From: Chara braunii
Taxonomy: Eukaryota > Streptophyta > Charophyceae > Charales > Characeae
Direction of reading: 5' to 3'
DNA: 61,999 nt
Assembly: GCA_003427395.1 (NCBI GenBank)
Contig: BFEA01000595.1
Span: 156,784-218,782, forward strand
The position numbers and the translations under genes are program-made. Of this stretch, positions 22,021 to 33,399 are shown piece by piece; the stretch's first letter is position 1, and every line of letters begins with the position of its first letter. The notes beneath the pieces are model-generated. The model had not been told where the DNA came from. It saw only the letters and a program-made list of their open reading frames with translations, and did not search any database.

Positions 22021-22887
22021 ATAATATGTGAACAAATACTAATAGGGGGGGCAAAGCATGGTTTTAGCCCTAGAACTGGTTGGGGTAACGGTCAGCTGTT
22101 GAAGGTAAGTACCATCCTTTTGCCCCTTTTAGTCAGATCTGTGACTGTTAAACAGCGCATTCCTCCCGTGCCTGATTTCACGGAGGTATTTGGCCACCAT
22201 GCCATCCAAAAGCCAAAATAAATAATAATAAATAACTAAAATGAATAAATAAGCAGCAGTCAAACACCGAGCAGAGCCTGCCTGACTGGCCTCCCAGGTG
22301 AGCCATTGCGCACTCCTCACCCCTTCCTTCGAGTTCTCCATCCTGGTTGCAGCTCCTCAACGGGCCATCTAACGGTCCTTCCTGGTTGCATGAACCTGCT
22401 TCTAATCCTGACCAGAGGCAGCCTGCACCTAGCTGGATTACGGCCTACACAGACATGGATGACAACCAGGAAAATCGGAGGTCGATCAAAACTGATCTGA
22501 TGACCCTGCGGTGTCTGTCCCTCCTATTGAGACTGCCTACTGTGCAGGTAAGCTCCCACTCTTTCCACATCCCCTCACCTCTTTCTTCCCTCTCGGCAGA
22601 CGGCGAGCCTTGTGTGGGAGACCTTTGCAACAGTAATAGCAACTGCTGGTAAGTAGAATAAAACGAAATAGAAATAAATTTCGTAGGCAAAACGGGGCTG
22701 CTTTCCCTGTTTGATTCACCTACTTCACGAGGCTCAGCATCCCGGGGTTAGTGAGAGCATGATCAGTGCACGATCAGCACAGGCCACAATCTCAGAGGGA
22801 GCAGGGGACGGCAACAGGGGGCTACGATAGAGTTTTTGTCAGAGATTCACCACCACATCAGGGGGCTGAGGTACCACGCCTTTCATG
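22021..22887 (+). CDS. Candidate multi-exon gene (or gene fragment), unknown product
   Basis: Four segments can be spliced in frame with consensus signals. Exon A ends at 22104 (AAG|GTAAGT). Exon B is 22353-22547 (acceptor TTGCAG after a pyrimidine tract; donor CAG|GTAAGC; exactly 65 codons, phase 0 to 0). Exon C is 22600-22648 (acceptor CTCGGCAG after a long pyrimidine tract; donor CTG|GTAAGT; phase 0 to 1). Exon D ends at 22887 (CATG|GTAAGT) and may start at 22783, phase 1. The joined B-C reading is ordinary-looking protein (LLLRLPTVQ then TASLVWETFATVIATA). The B-C intron is only 52 nt. I recognise no domain, and both ends of the gene are undefined. It could be a host gene or the transposase of an unknown DNA element. 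Confidence 0.35.
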
Positions 22888-22930
22888 GTAAGTACCCTCG
22901 CTCTTCATCTCTTCGTCACCCTCTTCCTCT

Positions 22931-22936
22931 TCTCTC

Positions 22937-23019
<83 letters not shown>
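22931..23019. repeat. (CT)n microsatellite
   Basis: About 89 bp of nearly pure CT repeat just downstream of the exon D donor. Serine/leucine repeat frames across it are artefacts. Confidence 0.97.
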
Positions 23020-23021
<2 letters not shown>

Positions 23022-23823
23022 CTCCCACCGTTGTCTGCCACCCCTACCATTTGCACGCACCTGGCCGATACCTGAGTTGGATTCATGCACGATCCAATTA
23101 CATCCGTGGCAGAGAAAAGTACAACTTATGGGAAAACAAGGCAAGCTAAGCCAGGCAGGTGCCGTATGCCGCCATGGGAGTCGATTTGGTGAATTGTAGG
23201 TAGAGGAAAGAAAAAAACAGGAGAACACATCACGGCTGTGGCGTCGGAGTTCCACCGGCTCAGCAGGAAGCTAAGCTGCCTCATTCGTCTACACCTGTGT
23301 CCGATGAACGGAGAACGGCCGGAATTAAATGCCGTTCAACCCGTTTAACGGGCCCGAGGACCCCCATTGAATCCTGTTTAACGGAAAAACGGGGGTGTCA
23401 CGTTGAATTCCGAAAAACGGAATTGGCGCGTTGGGCCTCGGACGCGTGGCCCTACGCGCCCAAACACCAAAAACAGGAAAAAAAAATTAAAAATTTGACC
23501 CCTACTAACAGGGTGGGGTGGCCAAACATGCCCCTCCCTTTCGAAAATCAAACTGCAAGAGGGAAAAAAGATGGGGCCACCCCATACCCCAACACTATGA
23601 GCACATGTGTGTGCATGTGGGTGCATGTCCTTTTTTTTTTTTTTTTTTCACCAAATGCTCCAATCTATTTGTCCAGTCTCATTTCCGAAGGGCCCATACA
23701 TATTAGCAAGGACCCCTCGTGGAGCAGAGATGGACATTGGACTTGTAATCTGTCTGCATGGGCCCAAAATATATAGTCTGGATTCAAATTCAGGTTTTTG
23801 CATCACACTGATCACAGTTATGG
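23020..23823. other. Intergenic DNA left of element 2
   Basis: There is no supported gene. It contains a GTTTAACGG-type inverted phrase cluster (23335-23400), an 18-bp T-run at 23631-23648 and a possible further exon near 23120 (after CCGTGGCAG). Confidence 0.45.
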
Positions 23824-24131
23824 TGTGTCGGACCCACCAGGTGTGGTGCTCCGCCTGTGACAGAGATGGAGATGGAGGATGAAGGGGGAGCGAGATGGCA
23901 CAGCGCAACTCCCATGCTAGACTCCAACGCACGTACTCTAAGATGTGTGAATGTAGAATGACCTAAAAAACAAACAACAATTGGGGTATACCCCAGCGGA
24001 CTGACTGGACTGGACTGGACTGGCTGGTACCGACAAAGGTACCGGCCTGGACTGGACTACCCCGAATACAACACAGGCCTGTGAGAACAGGCCAAGGGGG
24101 CTGGTCTCACGCCAACCAGAGGTCAGCTACA
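23824..24131 (-). repeat. 3' LTR of element 2 (left copy)
   Basis: This 308-bp copy starts TGTGTCGGACCC and ends CAGCTACA. It contains (ACTGG)n, GGTACC...GGTACC, the hairpin GGCCTGT-GAGA-ACAGGCC and the palindrome TGGGGTATACCCCA. Relative to the right LTR it has an extra block of about 55 bp near 23895-23950, plus scattered substitutions. Confidence 0.9.
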
Positions 24132-25281
24132 CGATCCTCGGCCTGTGATGGATCGCCTAGATACAAGCACACTTCCGCCAAGAAGCGGAACTCTACCAAA
24201 GAAAAAGACAACCCGAGTACTCTAGGATGCGGAGCAAGCTCCATGATGAGTCCATGCAATGCAACCTAGGATAGAAAATGTCACAAAAAACATCAATGTC
24301 ACAGCTAACAGCCTAAGTGAAAGCAGAAGCAACTAACTAGGGTACATATCGTAGGAAAGCAGAAAGTAATGACAACTAGATCTTAGAATGTTGGAGGCAG
24401 TAACCTCAGTTTGAAAACAACTGACTAGTGTATAAGTCCTAAGAACAACAAAAGCAGAACAACTAAATCCTAGAAATGTCAGAGGCAATAGCCTCAGTCT
24501 GAGAGCAACAAAGCAACAACAAGACAGCCATATGTCACCGGAGGAATGTGTCGCAAACCAAAGGGTGGGATGGTTTCTGAGGGTGGCGAATGCAGCCTTG
24601 GGGTCGATAACTCCTAAGGGCATCCACACAAAATGACAGGGAGACACATGTCATCTGGCTCGTGAGGGTAGGGAACTGGGAGTGAACATAACCAATGACC
24701 CCAACAGATAGACCATCAGGGCGGGTAATGCTCGACTAAAGGGGTGACCGCTATGGAGGGTCGACCATGTAAGGGAACAAGGGAGCCTGGTATACTGGGC
24801 GCACCTAGATGAAGCATGCGAGGTTGCCTAACTAGGGCGTGAGGGCCGACAGAGGGTAGAAAAAAGTGATGGGTAAGAGAATCATGCAAATGACTCCTAA
24901 CGTGGGGGAAGTCGGAGCCGGATCCGTATGCTGGGAAGCCAAGGCAACGCTACGGTCCCAATGCCTATGCGTATATCAAGGGAGAGCCCGACTCAGAGGA
25001 ACCCGGCGAAGAGAGACCATCATGCGACACAACTAGGGTATTGTACAGGGTAAGGTGGTAAGAGAGTGACAACGTCTGAAGCAGGCAAAGCTGATCGTGA
25101 TGAAGTCCATGAAGTTGTCAATGACGTTCACGATGAGAAGTCTGGAATGCTGTCGAGGAAGAGTCGCAATGTCGACGAGCTGAAGTAGCAAAACTGGAGT
25201 GGATGGAGTACAAAGAAGTCAAAGACGTGGGAAGATAAGTCAGAGTCAATCGTCGTATCGAGCAGAACGATGACGAGTGCG
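24132..25281 (-). other. Non-coding segment between chromodomain ORF and 3' LTR of element 2
   Basis: No frame is supported. Near-duplicate phrases AACTAGGGTACATATCGTAGG and AACTGACTAGTGTATAAGTCC (24330-24440) suggest a local repeat of about 90 bp, each with GCAGAA and GAGGCA[AG]TA[AG]CCTCAGT. Confidence 0.5.
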
Positions 25282-26619
25282 TTATGGACGCTCAGAAACA
25301 TTCGACTGCTGCTGAAGGTATGCCTCAGGTGGATCAGGCTCGACTTCATCGGTCTTCTTAGCTGAGGGAGAAGGAGGAGGATCAGTGGGCCAAGGAGGAG
25401 CAATCAACCCAGCACGACGTGCACGGTCATAGGCACGCACCAGCATGCGAGCGTGCTGCAAGTGCTCGAGGGGCTCCCAAGTGGCCTCCTCATCAGGGTA
25501 ATCCTTCCAACGTACGAGATACTCGACATGATCAGGGTTATCATCGGTGACTCGATGACCAATGATGTCTGAAACGAGGAACTCCTCGTGGTCGTCCACC
25601 ATGATGGGTGGAGGGTGCTCGTATGGTCGTCCAACGAAACGCTCAGACGGTCTGCGGTAGCGACGCAGTAATGAGACGTGGTACACATCGTGCACATGAG
25701 CTTGGCGTAGGTAGTCGGGCAGCTTCACACGGAAGCTGATCGGGCTAGAAGCTGTATCAGAACCGACGGCCTGGAAAATGCGGCATGGGCCAAAGAAGCG
25801 ACGTCGAAACTTGTAAAGGGTGTCCGTTTCGAGCTGTAAGTGGCGGGCGTCGATAAACACATCATCACCGACTTTGAATGAATGATCCATCCTCGATCAA
25901 TTCGCACGTGTTGCCATGCGAGTCTGGGAAGCGGCTATGTGCTCATGTGCGGTCTTCATGTGTGCAACCCAATCATCCAACGCGGGACAACTCATGTTGG
26001 GGTGCATTTGTGAAGGTTGAAGGAAGTCCGTGGGAACACGAGGGTGATAACCGAGGTCGCGATAGTAAGGCGCCATCCCCGTGGCTGGCGAGACGGCGTG
26101 GTTGTAGGCTATCTCCGCGTGGGCAGGATGAAGATCCCACTGCTGGTTGTCATGAACAATCTTTTGGATAATATCTCCGAGAGTCATGTTCATGACCTCA
26201 ATCTGACCATCAGTCTGGGGATGGTAAGATGAGGAGAAGCGGAGTTGGGTGCCGTAAACCTCGTGGAGTTGTCGCCAGAATCGGCTAGTAAAGCGCGGGT
26301 CACGATCAGATATGATGCTCAGAGGTAAGCCGTGGTCACGCACGACTTGGTCAAACACGATGTCGGCGACCTCACGTGCACTGATGGCATAGCGGCACGG
26401 AACAAAGCGTGCGCGCTTCGTGAAGCGGTCGACGACGACCAGGATAGCATCATGACCGCAGAGGGTCGGAGGACGAAGAGGACCGATAAAGTCCATCGAG
26501 ATGGATTGCCAACGACCCTCAGGGATAGGAAGAGGCTGAAGCAAACCATAAGGCAGGTGGTTCACACTATTCACCTCGTGACAGGTGGGACACTCTGCGA
26601 CATAGTCCTTCACAAAGTC
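25282..26619 (-). pseudogene. Integrase with C-terminal chromodomain, element 2
   Basis: A single frame is broken only by TGA at 25897-25899. From 26613: CPTC (the CC of the HHCC finger); SMDFIGP with catalytic D41; ISDRDPRFTSRFW with D103; HPQTDGQIE with E139, giving the D-x35-E spacing; and AYNHAVSPATGMAPY. After the stop comes the integrase C-terminal barrel (KVGDDVFIDARHL, KFRRRFFGPC, then VYHVSLLRRY). The chromodomain lies at residues 103-157 of that part, with FLVSDIIGHR and VEYLVRWKDYPDEEATWEP. All catalytic residues are present, so only the stop prevents a full product. The upstream frame continues into RNase H through stops at 26620 and 26791. Confidence 0.92.
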
Positions 26620-28540
26620 CTAAGGCTTGCGCTTCGGCCAGACGTACAGGCGGCTCACACTAGCCAACGTCTTATGGAAGCCCATATGACCGGCGGCTAC
26701 CTGGTCATGGAACTCTGCTACTGCCTGGACACGTAGCTGTCCAGTGGAGGGAATGCAAATACGGGGCTCTCTGGTGCCCTGTGAACGGTGCTAGTACACA
26801 AGACCGTTGTCCCCGAGAGAGTAGTCCAGAACGGACTTGCCACTCTGAAGGGTCGCATGGATGTTGCGATAGTTGGGGCAGTGGCGGTACTGAGTGCAAA
26901 ACTCGTCGATCACCGAGTGGTGGAGGGTGGTGACCGAGATGGCAGCGAGTTGGATCTGCTTCTGATCGTGGTCAGGGCGTCGGGATAAGGCATCTGCGAC
27001 CCGATTAGTCTCACCCTTGATGTGCTCAATGGTGAAACTAAACACGGATAGGTCGCGCCACCAGCGAGCCTATCGAGGAGTGAGCTTCAGCTTTGTCAGA
27101 AAAGCCTGGACAACAGAGTTGTCCGTGCGCACCGTAAATAGTGCCCCGTGCAGGTAGTGACGCCAGTGCCGAGCGACATAAACTACTGCGAGAACCTCAC
27201 GTTCATCAACAGCGTAGTTTATCTCGACGGGCAGGAGCTGGCGGGAGTAGAAGGCTGTCGGACAATCACCTGAGCAAGACTCAACAATGTTGTCATCGGC
27301 AATGGTAGGAGAATATTCAATAGAAGGTTCGTCAATAGCTGGACGAGTAGGCGTCAAGCGAGAAGCAGTGGTAGGGGTAGGAGGTGGGAAGCGAGGGATG
27401 CGAGGATGAGAGGAATCAGGAGAGGAGGGGGAAACATGAGAAAGCATTGCTCCTACAGCAAAGTCTGACGCATCTGTGGTAAGGATAAAGGGGCGATTAA
27501 AATCGGGTAGGTGAAGAGTCGGTGCACATGTCACCGCCTTCTTGAGGGCGCGAAAGGCGTCCACGTGGAGGGGTGTCCAAGCCCATCGCGGGTTCTTCCG
27601 GAGGAGGGTGGAGGTATGAACATAGGAATACCTAGTGTATCCCTGGATGAAATTACTATAGTGGCTAGTGAGGCCTAGGAAGCTGCGAAGCTGCTTGGCG
27701 GATGTGGGGACGGGCTTCTCCACAATAGAAGTGATCTTCGCGTCGTCCATGTTGAGACTCTGGTCAGACACATAGTGTCCTAAAAAATTGACTTTGTGCT
27801 GGGCAAAGCGGCACTTGCTCAGCTTGGCATAGAAGCCATGTCTGCGCAAGCGGTCAAGGACGTCGAGGAGGTGTCTGAGATGCTCCTCAAGGGTACGACT
27901 GTAGATCAGAATATTGTCGAGGTAGAGTAGAACGTACTACTCCAGGATGTCCCTAAAGATGTCGTTCATCGCCCTCTGGAAGGTAGCGGGTGCGTTGGTG
28001 AGGCTGAATGACATCACTGTAAACTCGTAGTGATCGAAGCGTGATCGAAACGCTGTCTTCAGCTGGTCCGTTGCGGCGATGCGGATCTGATGGTAACGCC
28101 ATAAAGATCAATCTTCGTAAAGAAGAGGTTGCCTGCTAGGCAGTCGAACAACTCATCGGAACGAGGCATGAGGTAGTTGTTCTTAACCGTGTAGCGGTTG
28201 AGACTGTGGTAATCGATGCAGAAACCGAGAGTTCCATCCGCTTTGCGAGCAAAGAGGACGGGTGCACCCCACAAGGAGTTGCTGGGCTTAATGAAACCCA
28301 GTCTCAGGAGCTCCTCAAGCTGACGCTTGAGTTCGGTGACATCGGGGATCGAGAGTCTGCGGGGTGCGTGGTGGTGAACACGATAGTCAGGCACAAGCTG
28401 GATGGAGTGTTCGACGTCACGCATCGGTGGGATGCCGGTGTACGAGAACGACGATGGGAAAACGTTGTGGTACTCTCGAATGAGGTCACGCACTGCGGGC
28501 TCCAGGTCGGCCGTATAGCGTGCAAGTTTCTCAGCGTCAT
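26620..28540 (-). pseudogene. Reverse transcriptase and RNase H, element 2
   Basis: RT begins with VEHSIQLVPDYRVHHHAPRR, then WGAPVLFARKADG and FCIDYHSLNRYT (28493-28120). A one-base deletion near 28100, in KIDLYG, shifts the frame. The remainder (27939-27070) has MSF-x-LTNAPATF and then the catalytic box reading YLDN at 27913-27924, where the second Asp of Y-x-D-D is Asn, so polymerase activity would be lost. TAG stops lie at 27937, 27070, 26791 and 26620. RNase H has TTDASDFAVGA, then a Ser/Pro-rich insertion of about 60 residues, then AFYSRQLLPVEINYAVDEREVL and RTDNS. The linker before integrase has IKGETNRVADALSRRP. Confidence 0.92.
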
Positions 28541-29350
28541 CGTCAGCGCGATGGCGGGGTGGACTCGACGGACGGCGGAGGGAGGGAAGTAAAGATGAAA
28601 GTCATGGAGATAGAAGGAGGGTCTGGCTCCAAGGAGATGAGCTCAGCGTCGGGACAAGGTGGATCATAGTGCAAGAGATCCGTAACTTTCACTGTAAAGA
28701 AGGTGACGTCGTCCTATCGGATGAAGTGCGCGAACTGTCGAGGCGAGGTGACGGTGATAGTAGGAGATGGTGTGGGCACGGAAGGCTCCGGGGGAGGAGG
28801 GTCAGGGCGTGGTGTCGCAGTGGTACCTATGAAAGGTACGCAATACGTATGTCCACACTTCGTTTTGAGAACGAGAGTGTTGGTCGCCCAATTGGTCTCG
28901 GTGCTATGGAACCGACGAAACCACGGAGTACCGAGAATGAAATCGTACCCCGTCTCCATCACATCGAAATGTGCAGAGGAGCGGTGGCGACAAGACGCCG
29001 GGGGACGATCAGTCGGCTCGAGGGTGAGGAAGAAGGGGAGGTCGGTGACCATCTGATCGAAGAAGCGCTGGGTCTTATCATCCCCTAGGGTGACGGAGAT
29101 GGGAGTCGGAGACCCTATCGTGGGTAAGCGGGCTTCTCACCACACGTGGGTGAATGAAGTCGCCCTGAGAAACGGAATCCCACAGGGCTGAGTACACCCT
29201 CGTGGAGGTCCCCAGTCGTACTGGAATGATCGGGAGGGTGCAATCAGGGTCAGAGAGGATGATGAGAAGGCAACGCAGTGCAGTGACGTGGAGAGTGAGT
29301 CTAGAAAAGAGGACACAACGTCCTCCCGAGTCGCAAGTTGCTCGCTGCAA
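28541..29350 (-). pseudogene. Retropepsin-like protease region, element 2
   Basis: The frame 29350-29078 contains YSALWDSVSQGDFIHP. The active-site triplet is D-S-V (29171-29179) instead of D-S-G, so the Gly needed for the catalytic turn is missing. The frame 29052-28714 carries DVMETGYDFILGTPWFRRFH, the ILG-x-x-W motif of the second half. A Pro-rich linker to RT follows. The two halves are in different frames. The protease would have processed the polyprotein; this copy is inactive. Confidence 0.8.
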
Positions 29351-29564
29351 CGGGCTGAGTGAATAGCTCGACGCGTCGGTAGTCGCGGAGGGGTAGGAAA
29401 GGAGACGGTGGTCTGCGGAGCCGCAGAGGGTACTGCGACAGAGGGCTGAGTATACTCTGTCGGGTCCTGCGATACCTCAGCTCCAGTAGCGAGAGGGGCG
29501 AACCTCGATGGAGATGTCGGGAAACCAACTATTGAGGAGGGTGCAGGTGTACATTGCACCGTGG

Positions 29565-31661
29565 CTAGGAGGCACCGTAGGGATGCGAGGCACCGGAGGG
29601 GGACTGAGCATGACATTGGTGGAGAAGGTCAGCGTAGTGGCGGTCGAGGGCGGCGGTGTAAGGGCACCGCGAGGAGGTATGATCGTCCTGGCGGCATCGC
29701 AAACACCCACGCCAGCCCAACATGGTCGCGCTTCTCGGTGGAAAGGACACCACGAGGAGGGACAAAGCCCTGAGGGAGGTCTTGCCGAGGGACCTCGGTG
29801 GGCGGCGCGCCAGCGTGACCTGGGCGGCTGCGTGCCCGAGAGAGGGTGGAGAGGGCGAGTTGGAGGCGCTAGGCTATAGGGAGGGTAGAGTCCTCCAGGT
29901 GGTAGTGGGCAGCCTCGCAGAGGTCGAGGTCGTCGCTATGGTCACCCTCAATCGACAGCGGGGCAACAACGTCCCGCTCACCATACTCAAGCACGCTTAA
30001 GCGGCATGAGAAGTGGCGGCCCTGCCGCGCGGAACGGCGGGGGCGGCCGTGGAAAGGGGAACGAAGCTGGGAAGTGTCGTGCGAGGAGGAGGGGGCGTAG
30101 CCAGTACGCTGAGGCTGGAAGGAGGGAGCGGGGTGAAGACAGACCCGCATCCGTTGATAGGTCTTGGCGGCCTCGTAAGCCTAAGGGGCCGATGTGAACT
30201 CGTACTGCCATAACTCGAAGGGGTACTCAAGGGGAATGCTGGTCAAAAGACGATCGATTAGGGTAGCCTCGGGGAGGAACGCCACATCACAAATGAGGGG
30301 GGCGTCCTGAAAGACCTGAATGCGGCGGTCCAGGCCGGCAGCGCCACCAAAGTCGGATCAGCGTGTGCTGACGACACGCTCGAAGGAGTCAGCGACGTTA
30401 TGTCGCGCTCCAAAGCGATCCTCGAGGAACGCCTGAAAATCCATGAAGCTCGGGGTCCGACCCTCACGAAGGGAGTGCACGTAGAAATCCGCCCAGGCGT
30501 CGAAAGGACCGCCACGCAAGCGCGTGGAGAGGTGAGCCGCCCACGTGTCGGGTGGGGCGCCCATGAGCTGGAGCATGCGGGTGGCAGATTGTAGCCACTG
30601 AGACACGAGTATCCCTGTACCGTCGTACAAGGCAATGTCCGTCAAGCGGACGAGTGGCGCGCCGCCGTTTTGGCAGCGAGGGGATCGAGAAGCAGAGGTT
30701 TGTGCTACGGCTAAGTAAGTCGGCGCTGGTCCTGGAGAAAGGGGCGCAACTAACTATATGGCGGGGCCAGATGGGGGAGCGGCGGGGGCAACAGCGGCAG
30801 GCTGCGAGGGAGCTGCGGTAGAAGAGGTCGCAACAATAGAGGAAATAGGGAGAAGGTAGGATGGGGGTGGATAGGGTGCAGGGCAAGGGAAGCGAGTCTG
30901 CATGGAAGGAAGAGTAGAGGAAGAAGGGAGGGCGCCCGAAGGCACGACCATCTGTGATGGTAGGGGTGGCTGAAGGCGTAAGAGAACGAGGTCGGCCCGG
31001 ATCTGAGTAAGGTCGTCTTGAGACGACAGACATAGTTTGAGTGAGGAGTAGTAGGAGGAGGAGTGGGGGAAGTAGACGCACGAGCGGCGCAGTGCATCCC
31101 ATAGGGGGGAGAGCCAGATGGCGCGGCGGTCGTGCAAAGAGGAGGGAGAAGCGGGACACCTGGAAAAACTGAGACCACGGCAGCGGGTTGTGGTTCCGTG
31201 CCCGTAGCAACCGGAATCTGGGCGGGTGCGCCCGTAGAGTGAGGGAGGGCCTCGCCCGTGGCAGCTGTCGCGCTAGGAACATGGACGGTTACCAGGATGG
31301 CCGGGTCGGGGGCGGCGGAGGAGGAAGCTTCACCGTGGCCACCATGTCGGAGGACGGGGGACCCGGACTGGGAGCCAGGAAAAGAGAGAGAATTGGGAGA
31401 GGAAGGACGGGCGACATCCTGGAGTTGCCGCATGTCAGCTGCAAGAGTCGCCATCTGCGTCTGTAGAGGCGCAAGGGTCGCCAGTTGCGCATGGATGGGT
31501 GCGAGGAGGGAGATGAGGAGGGTGTGCAGATCCCCCTGCGGCTGATGGCCCTGGTCCGCCGACACGGGTATGGAGCCCGGTGCCGAGGTCATCTCCGCGT
31601 CCGCGGCTTGTGACACGTCGTTGGCCATGGGAAGGTGACGGGTTGGACTGGAGGGGGCCAA
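29565..31661 (-). pseudogene. gag of element 2
   Basis: The N-terminal part (31661-30750) has an acidic start, then PIHAQLATLAPLQTQMATLAADM with heptads suggesting a coiled coil, and a long Pro/Ala/Ser-rich stretch. The capsid-like domain (30645-30358) has LYDGTGILVSQWLQSATRML and GPFDAWADFYVHSLREG. The knuckle C-L-R-C-x4-H-x4-C is at 29664-29705. Frames change between these blocks, so several frameshifts are present. The product would bind and package element RNA. Met at 31661 or 31625 is a plausible start, just downstream of the leader. Confidence 0.8.
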
Positions 31662-31816
31662 AGAAGGTCCATGTGAGCGGAGGGCGTAGGGGGGGGTCCG
31701 CCGTAGAAAGCGACGGGCGGCGCTAGTGAGTCGAGCGTAGACGCCCGCAAAGGGGGAAGGGTGGTTCGGATCCGGGGTGCCCGAATGAAAAGGGGGAGTA
31801 AAGGGGGTTTAGGAAA

Positions 31817-31832
31817 AACCCTAAACCCTAAA
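31817..31832. repeat. Short telomere-like repeat (CCCTAAA)2
   Basis: AACCCTAAACCCTAAA matches the plant and charophyte telomere repeat (TTTAGGG)n in antisense for two units, with degenerate neighbours up to 31856. It is too short to be a telomere. Confidence 0.7.
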
Positions 31833-32054
31833 AAAACCGTAAGAAAACCCTAACTGGGGTTTGAGTGGTTAGGGTAGGGTACCGGTGACCTAATCAAGAA
31901 AATAAAATAGCAAGCATGGGGGGAGGCGAGAGGAAAAATAAATAAATAGTGAAATTTTGAGAGAAAAGTGAAAATAAATAAATAAATAATAAAAATAATT
32001 AAAGAAATAAGTAAACAAAATATAAAGAGATAAATAATATATATATATTTTTGA

Positions 32055-32380
32055 AAATTTCGATAGCATTTCCCTACTCCCCATGGGGTCAAGAATGTGC
32101 CAAGGGAAAAGACCAAGATAAGCACAGTAAGTTTCAAAATGCCAAAAATTAAAAATTTCAAAAAATAAATAAAAAAATAATAAAGAGACAAATAAAAAAA
32201 TCAATAAGTAGATGAGGAGGTGAAGAGAAATTAAGTGTCTGATTTTTCAAAATTTTCGGCAGCATTTCGTTACCCCCATGGCGTCGAAGTGTGCCGTCAA
32301 GAAGAAAGACCAAGTAAAATGAGAACATTTCGGCAGCACTTTGTTACCCCCACCGGGTCAAAATGTGTGCCGAAAGCAAG
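32055..32380 (-). repeat. Three copies of a GCTGCCGAAA-type motif in element 2 leader
   Basis: Minus-sense AATGCTATCGAAAATTTT (about 32053-32075), AATGCTGCCGAAAATTTT (about 32250-32270) and AGTGCTGCCGAAATGTT (about 32325-32345) are each preceded by GGGGTAACG-like or GGGGAGTAGG sequence. A similar core recurs five times at 54905-55408. Confidence 0.65.
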
Positions 32381-33280
32381 ATGACTAAATCCTAATCAGA
32401 TTTAAGGGTGCCGCAAAGAAATTCGAATTTTCAGAATAAATAACATGTTAATGTTTTTCTGCCTTGGGCACTGGACCCTAATTGAAAGGGAAAAAAAGAA
32501 GAGATATCATCATTGGAAAAAAAAAAAAAAAAGGTGGGGAATGAGAGAATTCGAATTTTTGGAAAAAGGAAAAAATATAAATCAAAGGAAAGAGAAAAAG
32601 TAGAAAAACAGAAAATTTCGAAATTGGGGGAAAGGGGAATGAAAAAGTGAAGGAGAAAGGGGAAAAGTAGGTGAGAGAGAAAAAAAGAGTGATGGGGGAG
32701 ATGGGGGAAGTGATGGGGTTGTAGTTGGGGGAGAGGAGGGTGAGAGAATGGGAGAGAAAGGGATGGGAAAGGTGGGGAGGGATCAAGAAGCAAAGAGAAA
32801 AAAAGAGAAAGAAAAAAAAAATGAATGAATAAAATAGAGTAAAATAGTGGGTGGTAGGAGAAAAGGTGGGGTGGGGAAAGGGGTGTGAGTGGTGAGAGTA
32901 ATTAGAAGGAAGTGAGTGAGGCAGAAGAGGAAGAAGTAGAGGGGGTGAGTAAGAGGAGAGAGAAAAGGTAGAGAAAGTGGGTTAGTAAGGAGAGGGAAGA
33001 GAGAGGGATGATACCTGGCCCTTGGTGTCTCCAAGGGCACAAGGTATACCAAGACCAGGAGGGTCTTGGCCTTCACTACAGCAAGCCAACTGGAGGAGAG
33101 AGGGGGCTGAGATCTTGATCAGCCCCTAGCAGCAGCACAACAGGGTGTGTTGTGTGAGCAGACCCACACCCCTGTAGAGCAGCCCCTGGTCAGGGGATCT
33201 TCACGGTCCACAACAGCTTGGCACGTGGCACTGCAGATGCCCACGGCCACAGGCAGCAACAGCCACGGTGTCTCCCTACA

Positions 33281-33351
33281 GCTGGGGGGGCGGGGGGGGG
33301 GGGGCAAATAGTTGCCTGCCCGCTGTTGTCGACGGGGGGTGGGGGGGGTAA
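33281..33351 (+). other. G-rich tract, potential G-quadruplex
   Basis: Runs of 7 and 14 G separated by one C (33283-33304) are followed by runs of 6 and 8 G (33333-33348). This more than meets the four-run pattern for quadruplex formation on the plus strand. Confidence 0.6.
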
Positions 33352-33399
33352 ATAGCTGGCACCGCACGTCTTCAGTACCAGCGTGCCGCCTTACATACG

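Noticed and set aside
22836-23199. Open frames with long Ser-Leu repeats.
   Set aside because: They are created by the (CT)n microsatellite at 22931-23019.
29508-30213. Long plus-strand Gly/Arg-rich frames.
   Set aside because: They are antisense shadows of the GC-rich gag of element 2.
31817-31856. Telomere or subtelomere.
   Set aside because: Only two exact units are present, inside a retrotransposon leader.
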